Shown here piece by piece: positions 31,586-40,640 of a stretch of 64,000 nt of DNA. The DNA is from Pseudomonas silesiensis. Its GTDB lineage: Bacteria; Pseudomonadota; Gammaproteobacteria; Pseudomonadales; Pseudomonadaceae. Under the pieces are notes generated by a model. It was given only the letters and a program-made list of their open reading frames with translations. It did no database searches and was not told where the DNA came from. Both the position numbers and the translations under genes were made by a program. The DNA lies in assembly GCF_001661075.1 (NCBI RefSeq), contig NZ_CP014870.1, positions 6,353,501 to 6,417,500 of the forward strand, written 5' to 3'. Position 1 is the stretch's first letter; each line of letters opens with the position of its first letter.

Positions 31586-32500
31586 ATGCTGATCGACGAA
31601 GAGTTGACCCTGAAAAAACTCGAGGTGTTCCTGGCCTTCATGCGCACCGGCAACCTGGCCCGGGCCGCGGCCGAATTGCAGACCAGCAACGTCAGCGTGC
31701 ACCGGGCGATCCACTCCCTGGAAAGCGCCCTGCGCTGCCCGCTGTTCAAGCACGAAGGCCGCAACCTGACGCCGCTGGAAAGCGCTTATGTGCTGGAAGA
31801 ACGGGCGCAGAAACTGATTCAGGACGTGCTCGAAAGCGTTCGCCTGACCCGTGAAGCGGCCGGTTTTTCCGCAGAACGCTTCAAGCTCGGCTCGCTGTAT
31901 TCGCTGACGGTGAAAACGGTGCCGCAGCTGATCATGGGCCTGAAGATCCGCCGCAGCGAGCTCAACATCGACCTGATCCTCGGCTCGAACTTCGACCTGT
32001 TGTACAAACTCAAGAACATGGAGGTCGACGCTATCCTGGTGTCCCTGGACGAGAGCATCAACGATCCGGATTGCGAGCAGATCCCGTTATTTTCCGATGA
32101 TATTTTCCTTGCCACCCCGGCCGACTCGAAGTTCGCCCAACGAACCGAAGTGGATCTGGCCGAAGTGCGCGACGAGACGTTCATTACCCTGACCCAGGGC
32201 TTCGCCACGCATCAGGACGGCAAACGGGTGTTCCAGCAGGCGGGGTTCGAGCCCAAGGTGGCGATGCAGGTCAATGACATCTTTACCTTGCTGAGCATGG
32301 TCAGTTCGGGGGTGGGTTATGCGTTGTTGCCGGGGCGGATCGCGGCGGTGTACGAGAACCGGGTGAAGCTGATTCCGTTGCAGGCAAAGTATCGGTTGCA
32401 GCAGCACATCGGGGTGGTGTTTCTGAAGGCCAAGGAGCGGGATCCGAATCTGCTGGCGTTGTTGGCGGAGTGTCGGATGTATGCCAATCGCCAGGCCTGA
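31586..32500 (+). CDS. mdcR: LysR-family regulator of malonate utilisation
   Basis: 304 residues from MLIDEELTLKKLEVFLAFMRTGNLARAAAELQTSNVSVHRAIHSLE, an N-terminal LysR helix-turn-helix (about residues 8-66); the ATG follows CAAGAG. The remainder is the periplasmic-binding-protein-like effector domain (VKTVPQLIMGLKIRRSELNIDLILGSN onward). LTTR at the end of a malonate decarboxylase cluster is the MdcR type, an activator of mdc genes when malonate is present. It is convergent with madM rather than divergent from mdcA, so it acts on a promoter about 8 kb away (in front of mdcA). Specific role inferred from context and overall similarity. Confidence 0.88.
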   Translation: MLIDEELTLKKLEVFLAFMRTGNLARAAAELQTSNVSVHRAIHSLESALRCPLFKHEGRNLTPLESAYVLEERAQKLIQDVLESVRLTREAAGFSAERFKLGSLYSLTVKTVPQLIMGLKIRRSELNIDLILGSNFDLLYKLKNMEVDAILVSLDESINDPDCEQIPLFSDDIFLATPADSKFAQRTEVDLAEVRDETFITLTQGFATHQDGKRVFQQAGFEPKVAMQVNDIFTLLSMVSSGVGYALLPGRIAAVYENRVKLIPLQAKYRLQQHIGVVFLKAKERDPNLLALLAECRMYANRQA

Positions 32501-32512
32501 GATCGAGTTGCG

Positions 32513-32625
32513 GCCTTCGCGGGCAAGTCGGATCGCCGCACCGCTCGCTCCTACAGGGATCTTGGGTGTACACACAATCTATGTTCACCTCAAAACCTGT
32601 GGGAGCGAGCTTGCTCGCGATGGCG
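32513..32625. repeat. REPIN, mixed arms
   Basis: Long-type arm (GGCAAGTCGGATCGCCGCACCG, GCTCCTACAGG) facing a GTGGGAGCGAGCTTGCTCGC arm, between the convergent mdcR and madM genes. Confidence 0.75.
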
Positions 32626-32653
32626 TCATTACAATCAGCGTAGATCCCGCGGT

Positions 32654-33418
32654 TTAACCAACAATCCCGCGAACAATGAAGTACAACAACGAAGGCCCAA
32701 GCAGACACCCAAGCCCGGTATGGAAGGTCGCGGTCAACGCGCCATAAGGCACCAACCGCCGATCCGTCGCCGCCAGCCCGGCCGTCACGCCACTGACGGT
32801 ACCCGCCAGGCCGCCGAACACCATCGCCGAACGCGGGTTATCCAGGCCCATCCAGCGCGCTGCCATCGGTGTGCCGACCATCACCAGAATCGCCTTGATC
32901 AACCCGGTGGCAATCGACAGCGCCATCACATCCGAGCTGGCACCAATCGCCGCGCCGGTCACCGGTCCGACGATGTAGGTCACTGCGCCCGCACCAATGG
33001 TGGTCATGCTGACCGCATCGCGATAGCCGAACGCCCAGGCAATGCTCGCCCCGACAATGAACGGCAGAATCGTGCCGAGCAGCAGGGCAATGACGCCGAT
33101 CAACCCGGCTTTTTTCGCTTCGGTGGCCTGCACTTCAAAGGCCGTGGCCACGATCGCAAAGTCCCGCAGCATGGCGCCGCCCATCAAACCGATGCCGGAA
33201 AACAGGGTCAAATCCGCCAAGCCTTTTTGCCCGCCCGTCATGGTGCCGCCGACCCAGGCCAGCACCAGCCCGATCACGATGGCAATCGCCGAACCATGGA
33301 TGCGTCCGAACGTCAGGCGCTTGGACAAAATCACCGACACCCACATGATTACGCCAACGAACGCGAACGCCGTGACCAGACCGTTATGCTCCAGGCCTTT
33401 CTCGATGAGATCCCACAT
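32654..33418 (-). CDS. madM: Malonate transporter subunit MadM
   Basis: 254 residues, hydrophobic, with about seven to eight helices. Start MWDLIEKGLEHNGLVTAFAFVGVIMWVS. Larger subunit of the MadLM malonate/Na+ or H+ carrier; characteristic stretches are GLVLAWVGGTMTGGQKGLADLTLFSGIGLMGGAMLRDFAIVATAF and the glycine-rich VGPVTGAAIGASSDVMALSIATGLIKA. It directly follows madL with one base between them and closes the minus-strand mdc-mad operon. It brings in the malonate that the mdc enzyme decarboxylates. Confidence 0.93.
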   Translation of the reverse strand: MWDLIEKGLEHNGLVTAFAFVGVIMWVSVILSKRLTFGRIHGSAIAIVIGLVLAWVGGTMTGGQKGLADLTLFSGIGLMGGAMLRDFAIVATAFEVQATEAKKAGLIGVIALLLGTILPFIVGASIAWAFGYRDAVSMTTIGAGAVTYIVGPVTGAAIGASSDVMALSIATGLIKAILVMVGTPMAARWMGLDNPRSAMVFGGLAGTVSGVTAGLAATDRRLVPYGALTATFHTGLGCLLGPSLLYFIVRGIVG

Positions 33419-33419
33419 A

Positions 33420-33836
33420 TCAGCGACCTCCTACGGGTGTGCCGGCGGGGGTTATTTCCACCGGTTCATCGGGCAAGGGTTCGCCTTTATGAGTCCGACT
33501 GATCAGTGCAATGGTGCCACCGCAAATCACCACCGAACCAATCGCCGCGAGTACCGCCACCGGACCGCCGTGCAGCGCGGTGACGACGTTCTGTTGCGCC
33601 GCCATCGCGACCACCACCGGAATGTACATCGCGCCCCAGAAGCCGACGCCCAGCTCGCAATCCTTGGTCATGCCGCCGCGCTTGTGCATCCACAACCGCG
33701 CGCAGATCAGCAGGATCATCGCGATCCCGACGCCGCCGACGTTGGACTTCACCCCCAGCAATACGCCGAGCATGTCACCCATGATCACCCCTGCCAGCGT
33801 ACAGATCGCCAACAGCGCCACACCGTAAATAATCAT
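33420..33836 (-). CDS. madL: Malonate transporter subunit MadL
   Basis: 138 residues with four hydrophobic helices; start MIIYGVALLAICTLAGVIMGDMLGVLLGVKSNVGGVGIAMILLI. A longer in-frame reading upstream overlaps the end of mdcH and is not supported. MadL is the small subunit of the malonate carrier; GVKSNVGGVGIAM and YIPVVVAMAAQQNVVTALHGGPVAVLA are typical. It lies 64 bases downstream of mdcH. Confidence 0.93.
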   Translation of the reverse strand: MIIYGVALLAICTLAGVIMGDMLGVLLGVKSNVGGVGIAMILLICARLWMHKRGGMTKDCELGVGFWGAMYIPVVVAMAAQQNVVTALHGGPVAVLAAIGSVVICGGTIALISRTHKGEPLPDEPVEITPAGTPVGGR

Positions 33837-33900
33837 TCTTGTCGTCCTCAAAATGCATCGTCGAATGTTGTTTTTGTTGTTCGAAGGCCTGAGTCGTGAT

Positions 33901-34812
33901 CTAGGGTTGGCGGCGACCCTCCTCACGCAACAGCGCCTGCAAGGTGTCCAGCCGTGCACCGTCGAAGGCAATCACCGTGCCCTGCTCGAACACCCGGCGC
34001 GCCAGCCCGGTCAGCACCGCACCGGGCGGCAGTTCGATCTGTAGCCGTACGCCGCGCTCGTAGGCGCTTTGCACCGTGCCGCGCCAATCCACCACGCGGC
34101 ACATGTTGAAAGCCAGGTCGTCGCGCAACGCCTCGATGTTGGTCACCGGCCGCGCGCGGCTGCCGCTCAGATAGCCAAGCGCTGGTGTTTTCAACGGCAC
34201 GTTGGCGAAGGCTTCAGCCAGGGTTTTTGCCGGCGCATCCAACAGTGGACAATGTGACGGCACGCTCACGGCCAGACGTTTGGCCAGTCCTGCACCGCAA
34301 CCTTTAGCCAGCCCGGCCACCGCGTTCATGGCGTAGTCGCTGCCGGCGATGACCACTTGGTTATCGGCGTTGATGTTGGCCAGGTATACCGGCGTGTCGA
34401 CGCTGTGAACCTGCGCCAGCAAGCCCTCCACCGTCGCCAGCTCCAGACCGATGATCGCGGTCATGCCATAACCTTGTGGGTAAGCCTGCTGCATCAGCTC
34501 ACCGCGCAGGCTGACCAGATGCAGCGCATCGCTGAAACCCAACGCACCAGCGACCACCGCCGCAGGATAGGCACCGATGGACAAGCCGGCGACGTAATCC
34601 GTCGGCACCCCCAACTGTCGTGATGCAGCCACTCCGGCGACCAGCAGGCAAAGCTGAACCGCTCGTGTCGACGTCAACGCTTGTGCAGTATCCAGAAGCA
34701 AAACGTCTTCCCCGAGGACATCACTGGCTTCGCTCACCGTTTCCCGAGGCAAACGATGAAGCATGCCCGGCTGCTGCGCGCCCTGGCCCGGGAACACAAG
34801 CAGACTGCTCAC
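33901..34812 (-). CDS. mdcH: Malonate decarboxylase epsilon subunit (malonyl transferase)
   Basis: 303 residues. An FabD-like acyltransferase that loads malonyl onto the thiol of the prosthetic group of MdcC to start the catalytic cycle. It opens SSLLVFPGQGAQQPGM (acyltransferase motif GQGAQ) and has the nucleophilic Ser78 in GLSIGAYPAA; the catalytic His is expected in VSVPSHCPLL. The start ATG overlaps the mdcG stop by four bases, indicating coupled translation. Confidence 0.95.
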   Translation of the reverse strand: MSSLLVFPGQGAQQPGMLHRLPRETVSEASDVLGEDVLLLDTAQALTSTRAVQLCLLVAGVAASRQLGVPTDYVAGLSIGAYPAAVVAGALGFSDALHLVSLRGELMQQAYPQGYGMTAIIGLELATVEGLLAQVHSVDTPVYLANINADNQVVIAGSDYAMNAVAGLAKGCGAGLAKRLAVSVPSHCPLLDAPAKTLAEAFANVPLKTPALGYLSGSRARPVTNIEALRDDLAFNMCRVVDWRGTVQSAYERGVRLQIELPPGAVLTGLARRVFEQGTVIAFDGARLDTLQALLREEGRRQP

Positions 34813-35426
34813 GCTGCTTGCTCCCGGGAATGCCAGGGATCAATCACCAGGCAGGCCTGGCGCGCATTTTTCAGCAAGACCCGACGTGCCGGGCGGGCCC
34901 ATTCGCGCAGCGCGACAGCGCCCAAGGGCGTCTGCAACTGCATGTCCACCCGACACGCAGCGGTGTCGAGAATATTCACCAGCTCCTGCGCTCGAGCACG
35001 GCTCAACGGTTGCGGTGTGCGCAGGATCAGGTCGAGGTCGCTGCGCTCGTGCAATGCCGCAAAGCCGCTCGCCAGCTCGAACCCGGCGCTGCCACTGACG
35101 CCCCACACCCAGCCACAGCCATCGAGCAGCGGACGCAGTTGATCGAGGGCACGCACCGCCGGCAAATCCCGGTCGATCGCGACATGACAAAGCGCTTCCG
35201 GCTGCACCCGACGCTGGATCGCCTCGATCGCCATCGACGTTGCATACCGCTGCTCGCGCAACCGCCCGCGCACGCCGACCGCGATTTGATTGGCCTCGCT
35301 CAACGCACGCCGAACCACCACCGGCTGACCCGCGCTGACCGACTCGATCACCCACGAAGGCGCATCCGCAGGCAGCTGCTCCGGGGTCATCCCCCAGAGC
35401 AGGTCGTGGGCCAGAAACGTACTCAC
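34809..35426 (-). CDS. mdcG: Phosphoribosyl-dephospho-CoA transferase
   Basis: 205 residues from a GTG start (VSTFLAHDLLWGMTPEQL) that overlaps the mdcE stop as GTGA. MdcG attaches the 2'-(5''-triphosphoribosyl)-3'-dephospho-CoA group to MdcC to give the active holo acyl-carrier protein. Features: the nucleotidyltransferase-type region GASVAGSAGFELASGFAALHERSDLDLILR read as VWGVSGSAGFELASG...RSDLDLIL, with the DxD pair in SDLDLIL. A longer in-frame ATG extension lies wholly within mdcE and is rejected. Confidence 0.92.
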   Translation of the reverse strand: MSTFLAHDLLWGMTPEQLPADAPSWVIESVSAGQPVVVRRALSEANQIAVGVRGRLREQRYATSMAIEAIQRRVQPEALCHVAIDRDLPAVRALDQLRPLLDGCGWVWGVSGSAGFELASGFAALHERSDLDLILRTPQPLSRARAQELVNILDTAACRVDMQLQTPLGAVALREWARPARRVLLKNARQACLVIDPWHSREQAA

Positions 35427-36226
35427 CACTGCGCCCTCAACAGTTGGCGAACCTTGCTCGACGCCGCGCGGTTGCTCGCGCCCAGGCGGCCGCTGAGGTC
35501 GCAACCGGTGGCAGCGACATCGCCAATCGCCTGCTTGAGGCATTCCATTACTCGCGTCAGGTCGGCCGCGGTCGGCTGCTCGATCTGCTCCACCGACAAG
35601 GTCTCCCACAACAAGCCCAGGCTGGCATAGCTGTCGATGTCATACGCCATCGGCGGCACGCTGGCGGCCAGGGCTTCGAGTTCTTCGACACTGCGCAAGG
35701 TCACCCGCGCCGCCGACGCCTTGCCCATTGCATGCACCATCACCCCCGGATCCCGCAGGGCGATCAGCCGATTGGCCTGATAACCGTGAGCCAGAAACGC
35801 CCCGGACATGGCCTTGCCCACCAGCAAACCGATCACCGCGTGACCGGCCAGGCGTGCCCGGGCATAACTGTCCGCCGCGGCGGCCAAGGCCAGATGAATG
35901 CCCAGCGCTTCTTCCCGTCGACCGTAAGCCTGGCTGGGTACATCGACGATGGCGATCAAGGCGCGTTTTTGCGGTTGAGCCCGATCGGCAGCGATGACTT
36001 CATCCACAGCCTTGGCCAGGCCCCAACCTTCCAGCAGACCAACCTCGCCATTACGGGCGCGGACGAAGCGGTTGTCGGGGTCGGCCACCACCGCGATAAA
36101 ACGAACGGGCTGGTCACCCAACGCACCGTCGGCCACCTTCAACGAAGCTGGCAAACCCGCCACCGGTTTCGCGCCTGCACTCAAGGCATTGAACCAGTGC
36201 AAGCCTCTCAGGGAATACGAACTCAT
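35423..36226 (-). CDS. mdcE: Malonate decarboxylase gamma subunit
   Basis: 267 residues. Together with the beta subunit it forms the carboxyl-transferase-like decarboxylase that removes CO2 from malonyl-S-ACP. It belongs to the crotonase-like half of the carboxyltransferase superfamily; RALIAIVDVPSQAYGRREEALGIHLALAAAADSYARARLAGHAVIGLLVGKAMSGAFLAHG is the conserved core (given as separate family landmarks VDVPSQAYGRREE, GHAVIGLLVGKAMSG). The start overlaps the mdcD stop by four bases. Confidence 0.95.
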   Translation of the reverse strand: MSSYSLRGLHWFNALSAGAKPVAGLPASLKVADGALGDQPVRFIAVVADPDNRFVRARNGEVGLLEGWGLAKAVDEVIAADRAQPQKRALIAIVDVPSQAYGRREEALGIHLALAAAADSYARARLAGHAVIGLLVGKAMSGAFLAHGYQANRLIALRDPGVMVHAMGKASAARVTLRSVEELEALAASVPPMAYDIDSYASLGLLWETLSVEQIEQPTAADLTRVMECLKQAIGDVAATGCDLSGRLGASNRAASSKVRQLLRAQW

Positions 36227-37074
36227 GAGCGCTCTCCTTGATACAGATCGCGAACCGTCGCCGGCTCGATTTGCGGCTCGGCATCCAGGCGGGCCAGCCG
36301 TTGCAGGAACAGCTCGGCCAGACGGCTGCGTTGTTGCTCAGGCAGGCCCTTTTGCAGCAACTGGCTGACGTGCTGCTGAATCTGCGCCACATCGTCGGCG
36401 ACAAAAGCATCGGCCAAGCCACTGGCAAAACGCTGCTCGCCACCGGTCAGGCTCCAGATGAAGGGCCGGTCACGGGAGTCGTATTCCTCAAGCCCGGCTT
36501 CCTGTTCGATCACCTGCGGACCGTTCAGGCCGAGACGTGCTTCCTGGGTCACCAGCAAATAGCTGCACAACCCGGCGGCAATCGACATCCCGCCGAAGCA
36601 ACCGACACTGCCGGCTACAACGCCGACCACCGGTTGGTACTGGCGCAGATCGACAATCGCGGCATGTATATCGGCAATCGCCGCCAACCCGAGGTTGGCT
36701 TCCTGCAAGCGCACGCCGCCGGTCTCCAGGAGCAACACGGCGCGGGTGGGAATGCCGTTGCGATTGTCTTCGGCGGCCAATTCCAGTGCGCCGGCAATCT
36801 TCGCTCCGCCGACTTCACCGAGGCTGCCGCCCTGGAATGCGCCTTCGATGGCCGCGATCACCACCGGCAGACCGGCGATGCTGCCCTTGGCGATCACCAC
36901 GCCGTCATCGGCTTGCGGCACCACGCCCTGGCGCGACAGCCATGGCGACATGACGCGCTGAAACGGGTCGAGCAGTTCGCGGAAGGTGCCGGCATCGAGT
37001 AAAGCTTTCGCCCGTTGCCGGGCACCGAGTTCGACGAAGCTGTGCTTATTAAGGAGGGCTGCGCTGTCAGTCAT
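36223..37074 (-). CDS. mdcD: Malonate decarboxylase beta subunit
   Basis: 283 residues from MTDSAALLNKHSFVELGARQRAKALLDAGTF, which overlaps the end of mdcC by eight bases; an upstream in-frame extension lies inside mdcC and is not used. The carboxyltransferase core is visible in GGAKIAGALELAAEDN, VLLLETGGVRLQEANLGLAAI and VVGVVAGSVGCFGGMSIAAGLCSYLLVT. It pairs with MdcE to decarboxylate the malonyl thioester on MdcC. Confidence 0.95.
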   Translation of the reverse strand: MTDSAALLNKHSFVELGARQRAKALLDAGTFRELLDPFQRVMSPWLSRQGVVPQADDGVVIAKGSIAGLPVVIAAIEGAFQGGSLGEVGGAKIAGALELAAEDNRNGIPTRAVLLLETGGVRLQEANLGLAAIADIHAAIVDLRQYQPVVGVVAGSVGCFGGMSIAAGLCSYLLVTQEARLGLNGPQVIEQEAGLEEYDSRDRPFIWSLTGGEQRFASGLADAFVADDVAQIQQHVSQLLQKGLPEQQRSRLAELFLQRLARLDAEPQIEPATVRDLYQGERS

Positions 37075-37366
37075 GACCAATCTCCTCGAAGCCTTGTTCC
37101 AGCCGCAGGCGCACCACGCCAGGGGTCGCGCCGAAATCGTGGATATCGATCGCCATCGCCGGTGGGTTCTGGCCGTCGAACATCCGCGCGAACAGATGCT
37201 GCCAGCGCTGTTCGGCGCCATTGACCGAGGTCTGCACCTTGATCGTCAGCGTGCCGGCCTGACCCGGTTCGATCAGCACTTCCAGATCGCCCGAGCCGAC
37301 ACAGCCCACCAGCGTGCGACCGCGTGGCGGCTGCCCGGCGGGGAATTCAAAAGATAAGGTTTCCAT
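37067..37366 (-). CDS. mdcC: Malonate decarboxylase acyl carrier protein (delta subunit)
   Basis: 99 residues. Carries the dephospho-CoA-derived prosthetic group; Ser25 in VGCVGSGDLEVL is the probable attachment site by comparison with the Klebsiella protein from memory. It overlaps mdcB by one base and mdcD by eight bases, in keeping with the tight mdcABCDE order. Confidence 0.94.
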   Translation of the reverse strand: METLSFEFPAGQPPRGRTLVGCVGSGDLEVLIEPGQAGTLTIKVQTSVNGAEQRWQHLFARMFDGQNPPAMAIDIHDFGATPGVVRLRLEQGFEEIGHD

Positions 37367-38241
37367 CAGAAAACTCCCTGGATGATGCTGTCGCCAGACT
37401 CGATACGGTCGAGGAACAGACAGGCTGCGAGCAAGTCGGCAGCGCCGCCGGGCGAGGCATTCAACGCGATTAATTGTTCGTCCAGTCGATGCAAGCGGCG
37501 GCGCCCTGCGAGGCTGGCGCTGCCACCCGCCTCGAGCACCGCTTGGGCGCCGAGCTGCATGGTCTGCAGGCCCGTTTCGCCTGCGCGGTAGAGCACGCAG
37601 GTGTCGGCCAGGCTGCTCATGATCGCCAGCAAGGCATCGAGCCGGGCGTTCTGCTCGCCATGGCCGGCCGCACGGCTGTGTTTGAGTTGCGGCAACGCCC
37701 GTTGAATCACCGCCGGGAAACCCAACTGAGCTTCCTCACGAGCACCGCGCGCGCCGTAACGTTGGGCGACTTGCGCGCCGTGGCTGAGCGGATGCGGCGC
37801 GTAACGGTCGTCGAGTAACGCCAGGCGTGCAGCGCGCAAAGCAATCGCGCCTGGGGCCGTGGATTCGGGTTCCAGCGCGGCGGCAGTGACCAACAAGCCC
37901 AAGGCCCAGATCGCCCCGCGATGAGTATTCACGCCGTGGGTGGTGGCGAGCATCGCTTGCTCCCCTTCCCGACCGATCAGCCCAATGGCTTCACGCAGCG
38001 GCAAACCGACCTCGCCAAACTCGCTGGCCGCTTGCGCCATTTCCTTGAACGCCGGCCACAGCGACAGTGCCGAAGCGTGCATCAGTCCCAGGTGCAAATC
38101 GGTATGAGCGCCATTGCCGCGACGGTCGACCAGCGCCGGTTTCGGCGACAGGTCGGCTTCGTCGATCAGCGCGTCCACCGCCATGTCCGCCAGGCGTTCG
38201 GCCAGTGACAGCGGTTTGGGTTGCAGGTTGAATGCGTGCAT
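37366..38241 (-). CDS. mdcB: Triphosphoribosyl-dephospho-CoA synthase
   Basis: 291 residues from [28 protein letters not shown]; an earlier in-frame ATG is inside mdcA. MdcB condenses ATP with dephospho-CoA to make the precursor of the MdcC prosthetic group. Family landmarks are [27 protein letters not shown] (CitG/MdcB signature PKPGLVD-type), [15 protein letters not shown] and the C-terminal [19 protein letters not shown]. One-base overlap with both neighbours. Confidence 0.94.
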   Translation of the reverse strand: MHAFNLQPKPLSLAERLADMAVDALIDEADLSPKPALVDRRGNGAHTDLHLGLMHASALSLWPAFKEMAQAASEFGEVGLPLREAIGLIGREGEQAMLATTHGVNTHRGAIWALGLLVTAAALEPESTAPGAIALRAARLALLDDRYAPHPLSHGAQVAQRYGARGAREEAQLGFPAVIQRALPQLKHSRAAGHGEQNARLDALLAIMSSLADTCVLYRAGETGLQTMQLGAQAVLEAGGSASLAGRRRLHRLDEQLIALNASPGGAADLLAACLFLDRIESGDSIIQGVF

Positions 38242-39911
38242 TACCAGCTCCTGAATTTGGCGGGCGGGTTGTACAGGCCACCGGACCACTCGACCAGATC
38301 GGCGACGCTTTTGGCGGCGAGCAATTCGCGGGTGGCGTCGGTGCGGCGGATGCCGAGGTCTTCGGGCAAGGCGATCAGGCCTTCGCGGCGCATGCGCGCG
38401 GTGTCTTTCGGGTTGTGTCGCAGGCCAATCACAGTCACCCCGGCGACGGCGGCGATCATCGCCTGGCGTTCTTCAAGGGACCGAGCCTTGTACAGATAGG
38501 CGATGCCTTCCTCGGTCAGCAGGTGCGTGACGTCGTCGCCGTAAATCATGATCGGCGCCAGCGGCATGCCGCTCTTCTTCGCCACCTCGACGGCGTCGAG
38601 GGTTTCGACGAAGGTCGGTTTGCCACCCTCCTGGAAGGTCTCGACCATTTGCACCACCAGCTTTTTGCCGCGTTCGAGCAACGCCTCGGGCGCGTCGTCG
38701 TGGCGCATGTCGAGCCAGGCCGGCGTGCCGTGGCGACGACCGCGCGGATCGTGGCCCATGTTTGGCGCACCGCCGAATCCGGCCAGGCGGCCGCGGGTCA
38801 CGGTGGAGGAATGCCCGTCGCCGTCGACTTGCAGGGTCGCGCCGATGAACAGGTCCACCGCGTATTGCCCGGCCAGCTGGCAGAACATGCGGTTGGAACG
38901 CAGGGAGCCATCGCGTCCGGTAAAGAACACGTCGGGCCTGGCGGCGATGTAGTTTTCCATGCCCAGTTCGGTGCCAAAGCAATGCACGCTTTCGACCCAG
39001 CCGCTTTCAATCGCGGGGATCAGGGTCGGGTGGGGATTGAGGGTCCAGTTGCGGCAGATCTTGCCCTTCAGGCCGAGGGACTCACCATAGGTCGGCAGGA
39101 TCAGTTCGATGGCGGCGGTGTTGAAACCGATGCCGTGGTTGAGGGACTGGACGTTGTGCTTTTCGTAGATCCCGCGGATCGCCATCATCGCCATCAACAC
39201 GTGAACGGGCTTGATGTGCCGCGGGTCGCGGGTGAACAAGGGTTCGATGTAGAACGGCTTGTCGGCCACCACCACGAAGTCGACCCAGGATGCCGGGATG
39301 TCGACCCGCGGCAGTTCACTGACATCGTCCACCAACTGATTGACCTGGACGATGACAATGCCGTCGCTGAAGGCCGCGGGTTCGATCAGCGCCGGGGTGT
39401 CTTCGGTGCTCGGGCCGGTGTAGATATTGCCGGCACGGTCGGCCATGAAACCGGCCGAGAGCACGACGTTGGGGATCAGGTCCACCACCAGCCGCGCATA
39501 GAGCTCGATGTAGGTGTGGATCGCACCGATTTCCAGCAGGCCGTCTTCGAGCAACTGGCTGATGCGCAGGCTCTGGGTGCCGGCAAAGGAGAAGTCGAGC
39601 TTGCGGGCGATGCCGCGTTCGAACAGGTCCAGGTGCTCGGCGCGACCGACACTGGGCATGATCATGTGCAGGTCATGCAGCTTGGCCGGGTCAGCCTTGG
39701 CCAGGGAGCGCGACAGGAAATCCGCCTGCTTCTGGTTATTGCCTTCCAGCACCACACGGTCGCCTGGCAGGATCAAGGCCTCCAGCGCCGCCACGATTTT
39801 GTCGGTGGGCAACACCACACCGTCGGCGAGACCCCGCACCAGCTCGAGACGCCGCTGCTTTTCGCTGCGCCGCCGCGTCCATCGCGAGTCGGGGGATATT
39901 GTTGTTGTCAT
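38241..39911 (-). CDS. mdcA: Malonate decarboxylase alpha subunit (acetyl-ACP:malonate ACP transferase)
   Basis: 556 residues. Exchanges acetyl for malonyl on the carrier protein, releasing acetate and regenerating malonyl-S-ACP. The ATG at 39911 ([25 protein letters not shown]) has GGAG five bases upstream and is preferred over a GTG two codons earlier. Conserved stretches: [48 protein letters not shown] and [20 protein letters not shown]. First gene of the operon; its 303-base upstream gap contains a REPIN and presumably the MdcR target. Confidence 0.96.
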   Translation of the reverse strand: MTTTISPDSRWTRRRSEKQRRLELVRGLADGVVLPTDKIVAALEALILPGDRVVLEGNNQKQADFLSRSLAKADPAKLHDLHMIMPSVGRAEHLDLFERGIARKLDFSFAGTQSLRISQLLEDGLLEIGAIHTYIELYARLVVDLIPNVVLSAGFMADRAGNIYTGPSTEDTPALIEPAAFSDGIVIVQVNQLVDDVSELPRVDIPASWVDFVVVADKPFYIEPLFTRDPRHIKPVHVLMAMMAIRGIYEKHNVQSLNHGIGFNTAAIELILPTYGESLGLKGKICRNWTLNPHPTLIPAIESGWVESVHCFGTELGMENYIAARPDVFFTGRDGSLRSNRMFCQLAGQYAVDLFIGATLQVDGDGHSSTVTRGRLAGFGGAPNMGHDPRGRRHGTPAWLDMRHDDAPEALLERGKKLVVQMVETFQEGGKPTFVETLDAVEVAKKSGMPLAPIMIYGDDVTHLLTEEGIAYLYKARSLEERQAMIAAVAGVTVIGLRHNPKDTARMRREGLIALPEDLGIRRTDATRELLAAKSVADLVEWSGGLYNPPAKFRSW

Positions 39912-40041
39912 GACCACTCCACGGGTTCGCTGTCGTGGGAGTCACATTAGGAGTGTTGGGTGGGGGCATCAATCAAGCAGGGAGACGGATCGTTACGGTC
40001 AGAGTAATGATCGACAGGAGATCTCTGTAGCCGGTACTGCC

Positions 40042-40168
40042 GTCATCGCGGGCAAGTCGAATCGTCGCACCGCCGCTCCCACAATGTCCGTGCAGCGATT
40101 CAATTTTTTGGCCAGACACAAAAACCTGTGGGAGCGGCGGTGCGACGATTCGACTTGCCCGCGAAGGG
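40042..40168. repeat. REPIN, long-arm type, near-perfect
   Basis: Arms of about 38 bases (ATCGCGGGCAAGTCGAATCG, TCGCACCGCCGCTCCCACA and its complement) around a spacer of about 45 bases. The same arm sequence recurs at 60050-60150. It occupies most of the 303-base mdcA to HEPN gap; nothing else is evident there. Confidence 0.88.
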
Positions 40169-40214
40169 CCAGTACAGACTCCACATGTTTCGAGATCAGG
40201 ACGAACGCCAGCCT

Positions 40215-40640
40215 TTACAATCCAGTCACCTGCTGCTGTACGCGAATCAGAAGCTGCGCGGTGCTTTCCAATAGCTGCGCCAGCAACGCCGGATCTTCAT
40301 CCATATACCCTTCGTACTCCGCCAGGTTTCGTCGCTCGTGGCACAGCGCGAACAGCCTGACCTGTACTTTGCCAATATCAGCCGTATGAACGAGACACTG
40401 GAACACCAGATATCGCTTGTCTGACCGGTAGCCACACAAACGAAGAGCCGTCAGTGCAAGGGCGTGGGCAGCGTTGTAAGCCAGATCGAAACGACTTGCG
40501 AAAGACAGCGATGATGTCTGCGCGTCTTTCAATCGATCCACAGCCGAACGCATCAAACCTTCGCATTCCTTGCGATCCGGCGGCTCGGCTTTCAGTCCAC
40601 CGCTACGTAACAGGTTTTCCAGATTCTCGTTGCTGCCCAT
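40215..40640 (-). CDS. HEPN-like protein paired with a nucleotidyltransferase
   Basis: 141 residues, mainly helical. The middle (SRFDLAYNAAHALALTALRLCGYRSDKRYLVFQCL) and the later HERRNLAEYEGYMDED match HEPN-type proteins that accompany wHTH-nucleotidyltransferase genes. Canonical HEPN RNases carry an Rx4-6H motif; here the corresponding stretch is R104-N-L-A-E-Y109, with Tyr where His would be, so ribonuclease activity is doubtful. The start codon lies inside the 3' end of the nucleotidyltransferase gene (38-base overlap), indicating coupled expression. It resembles HEPN/MNT toxin-antitoxin modules, but toxicity is unproven. Confidence 0.72.
   Translation of the reverse strand: MGSNENLENLLRSGGLKAEPPDRKECEGLMRSAVDRLKDAQTSSLSFASRFDLAYNAAHALALTALRLCGYRSDKRYLVFQCLVHTADIGKVQVRLFALCHERRNLAEYEGYMDEDPALLAQLLESTAQLLIRVQQQVTGL

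Noticed and set aside
38232..39950. 572-codon open frame opposite mdcA
   Set aside because: Antisense shadow of mdcA, which has full family motifs.
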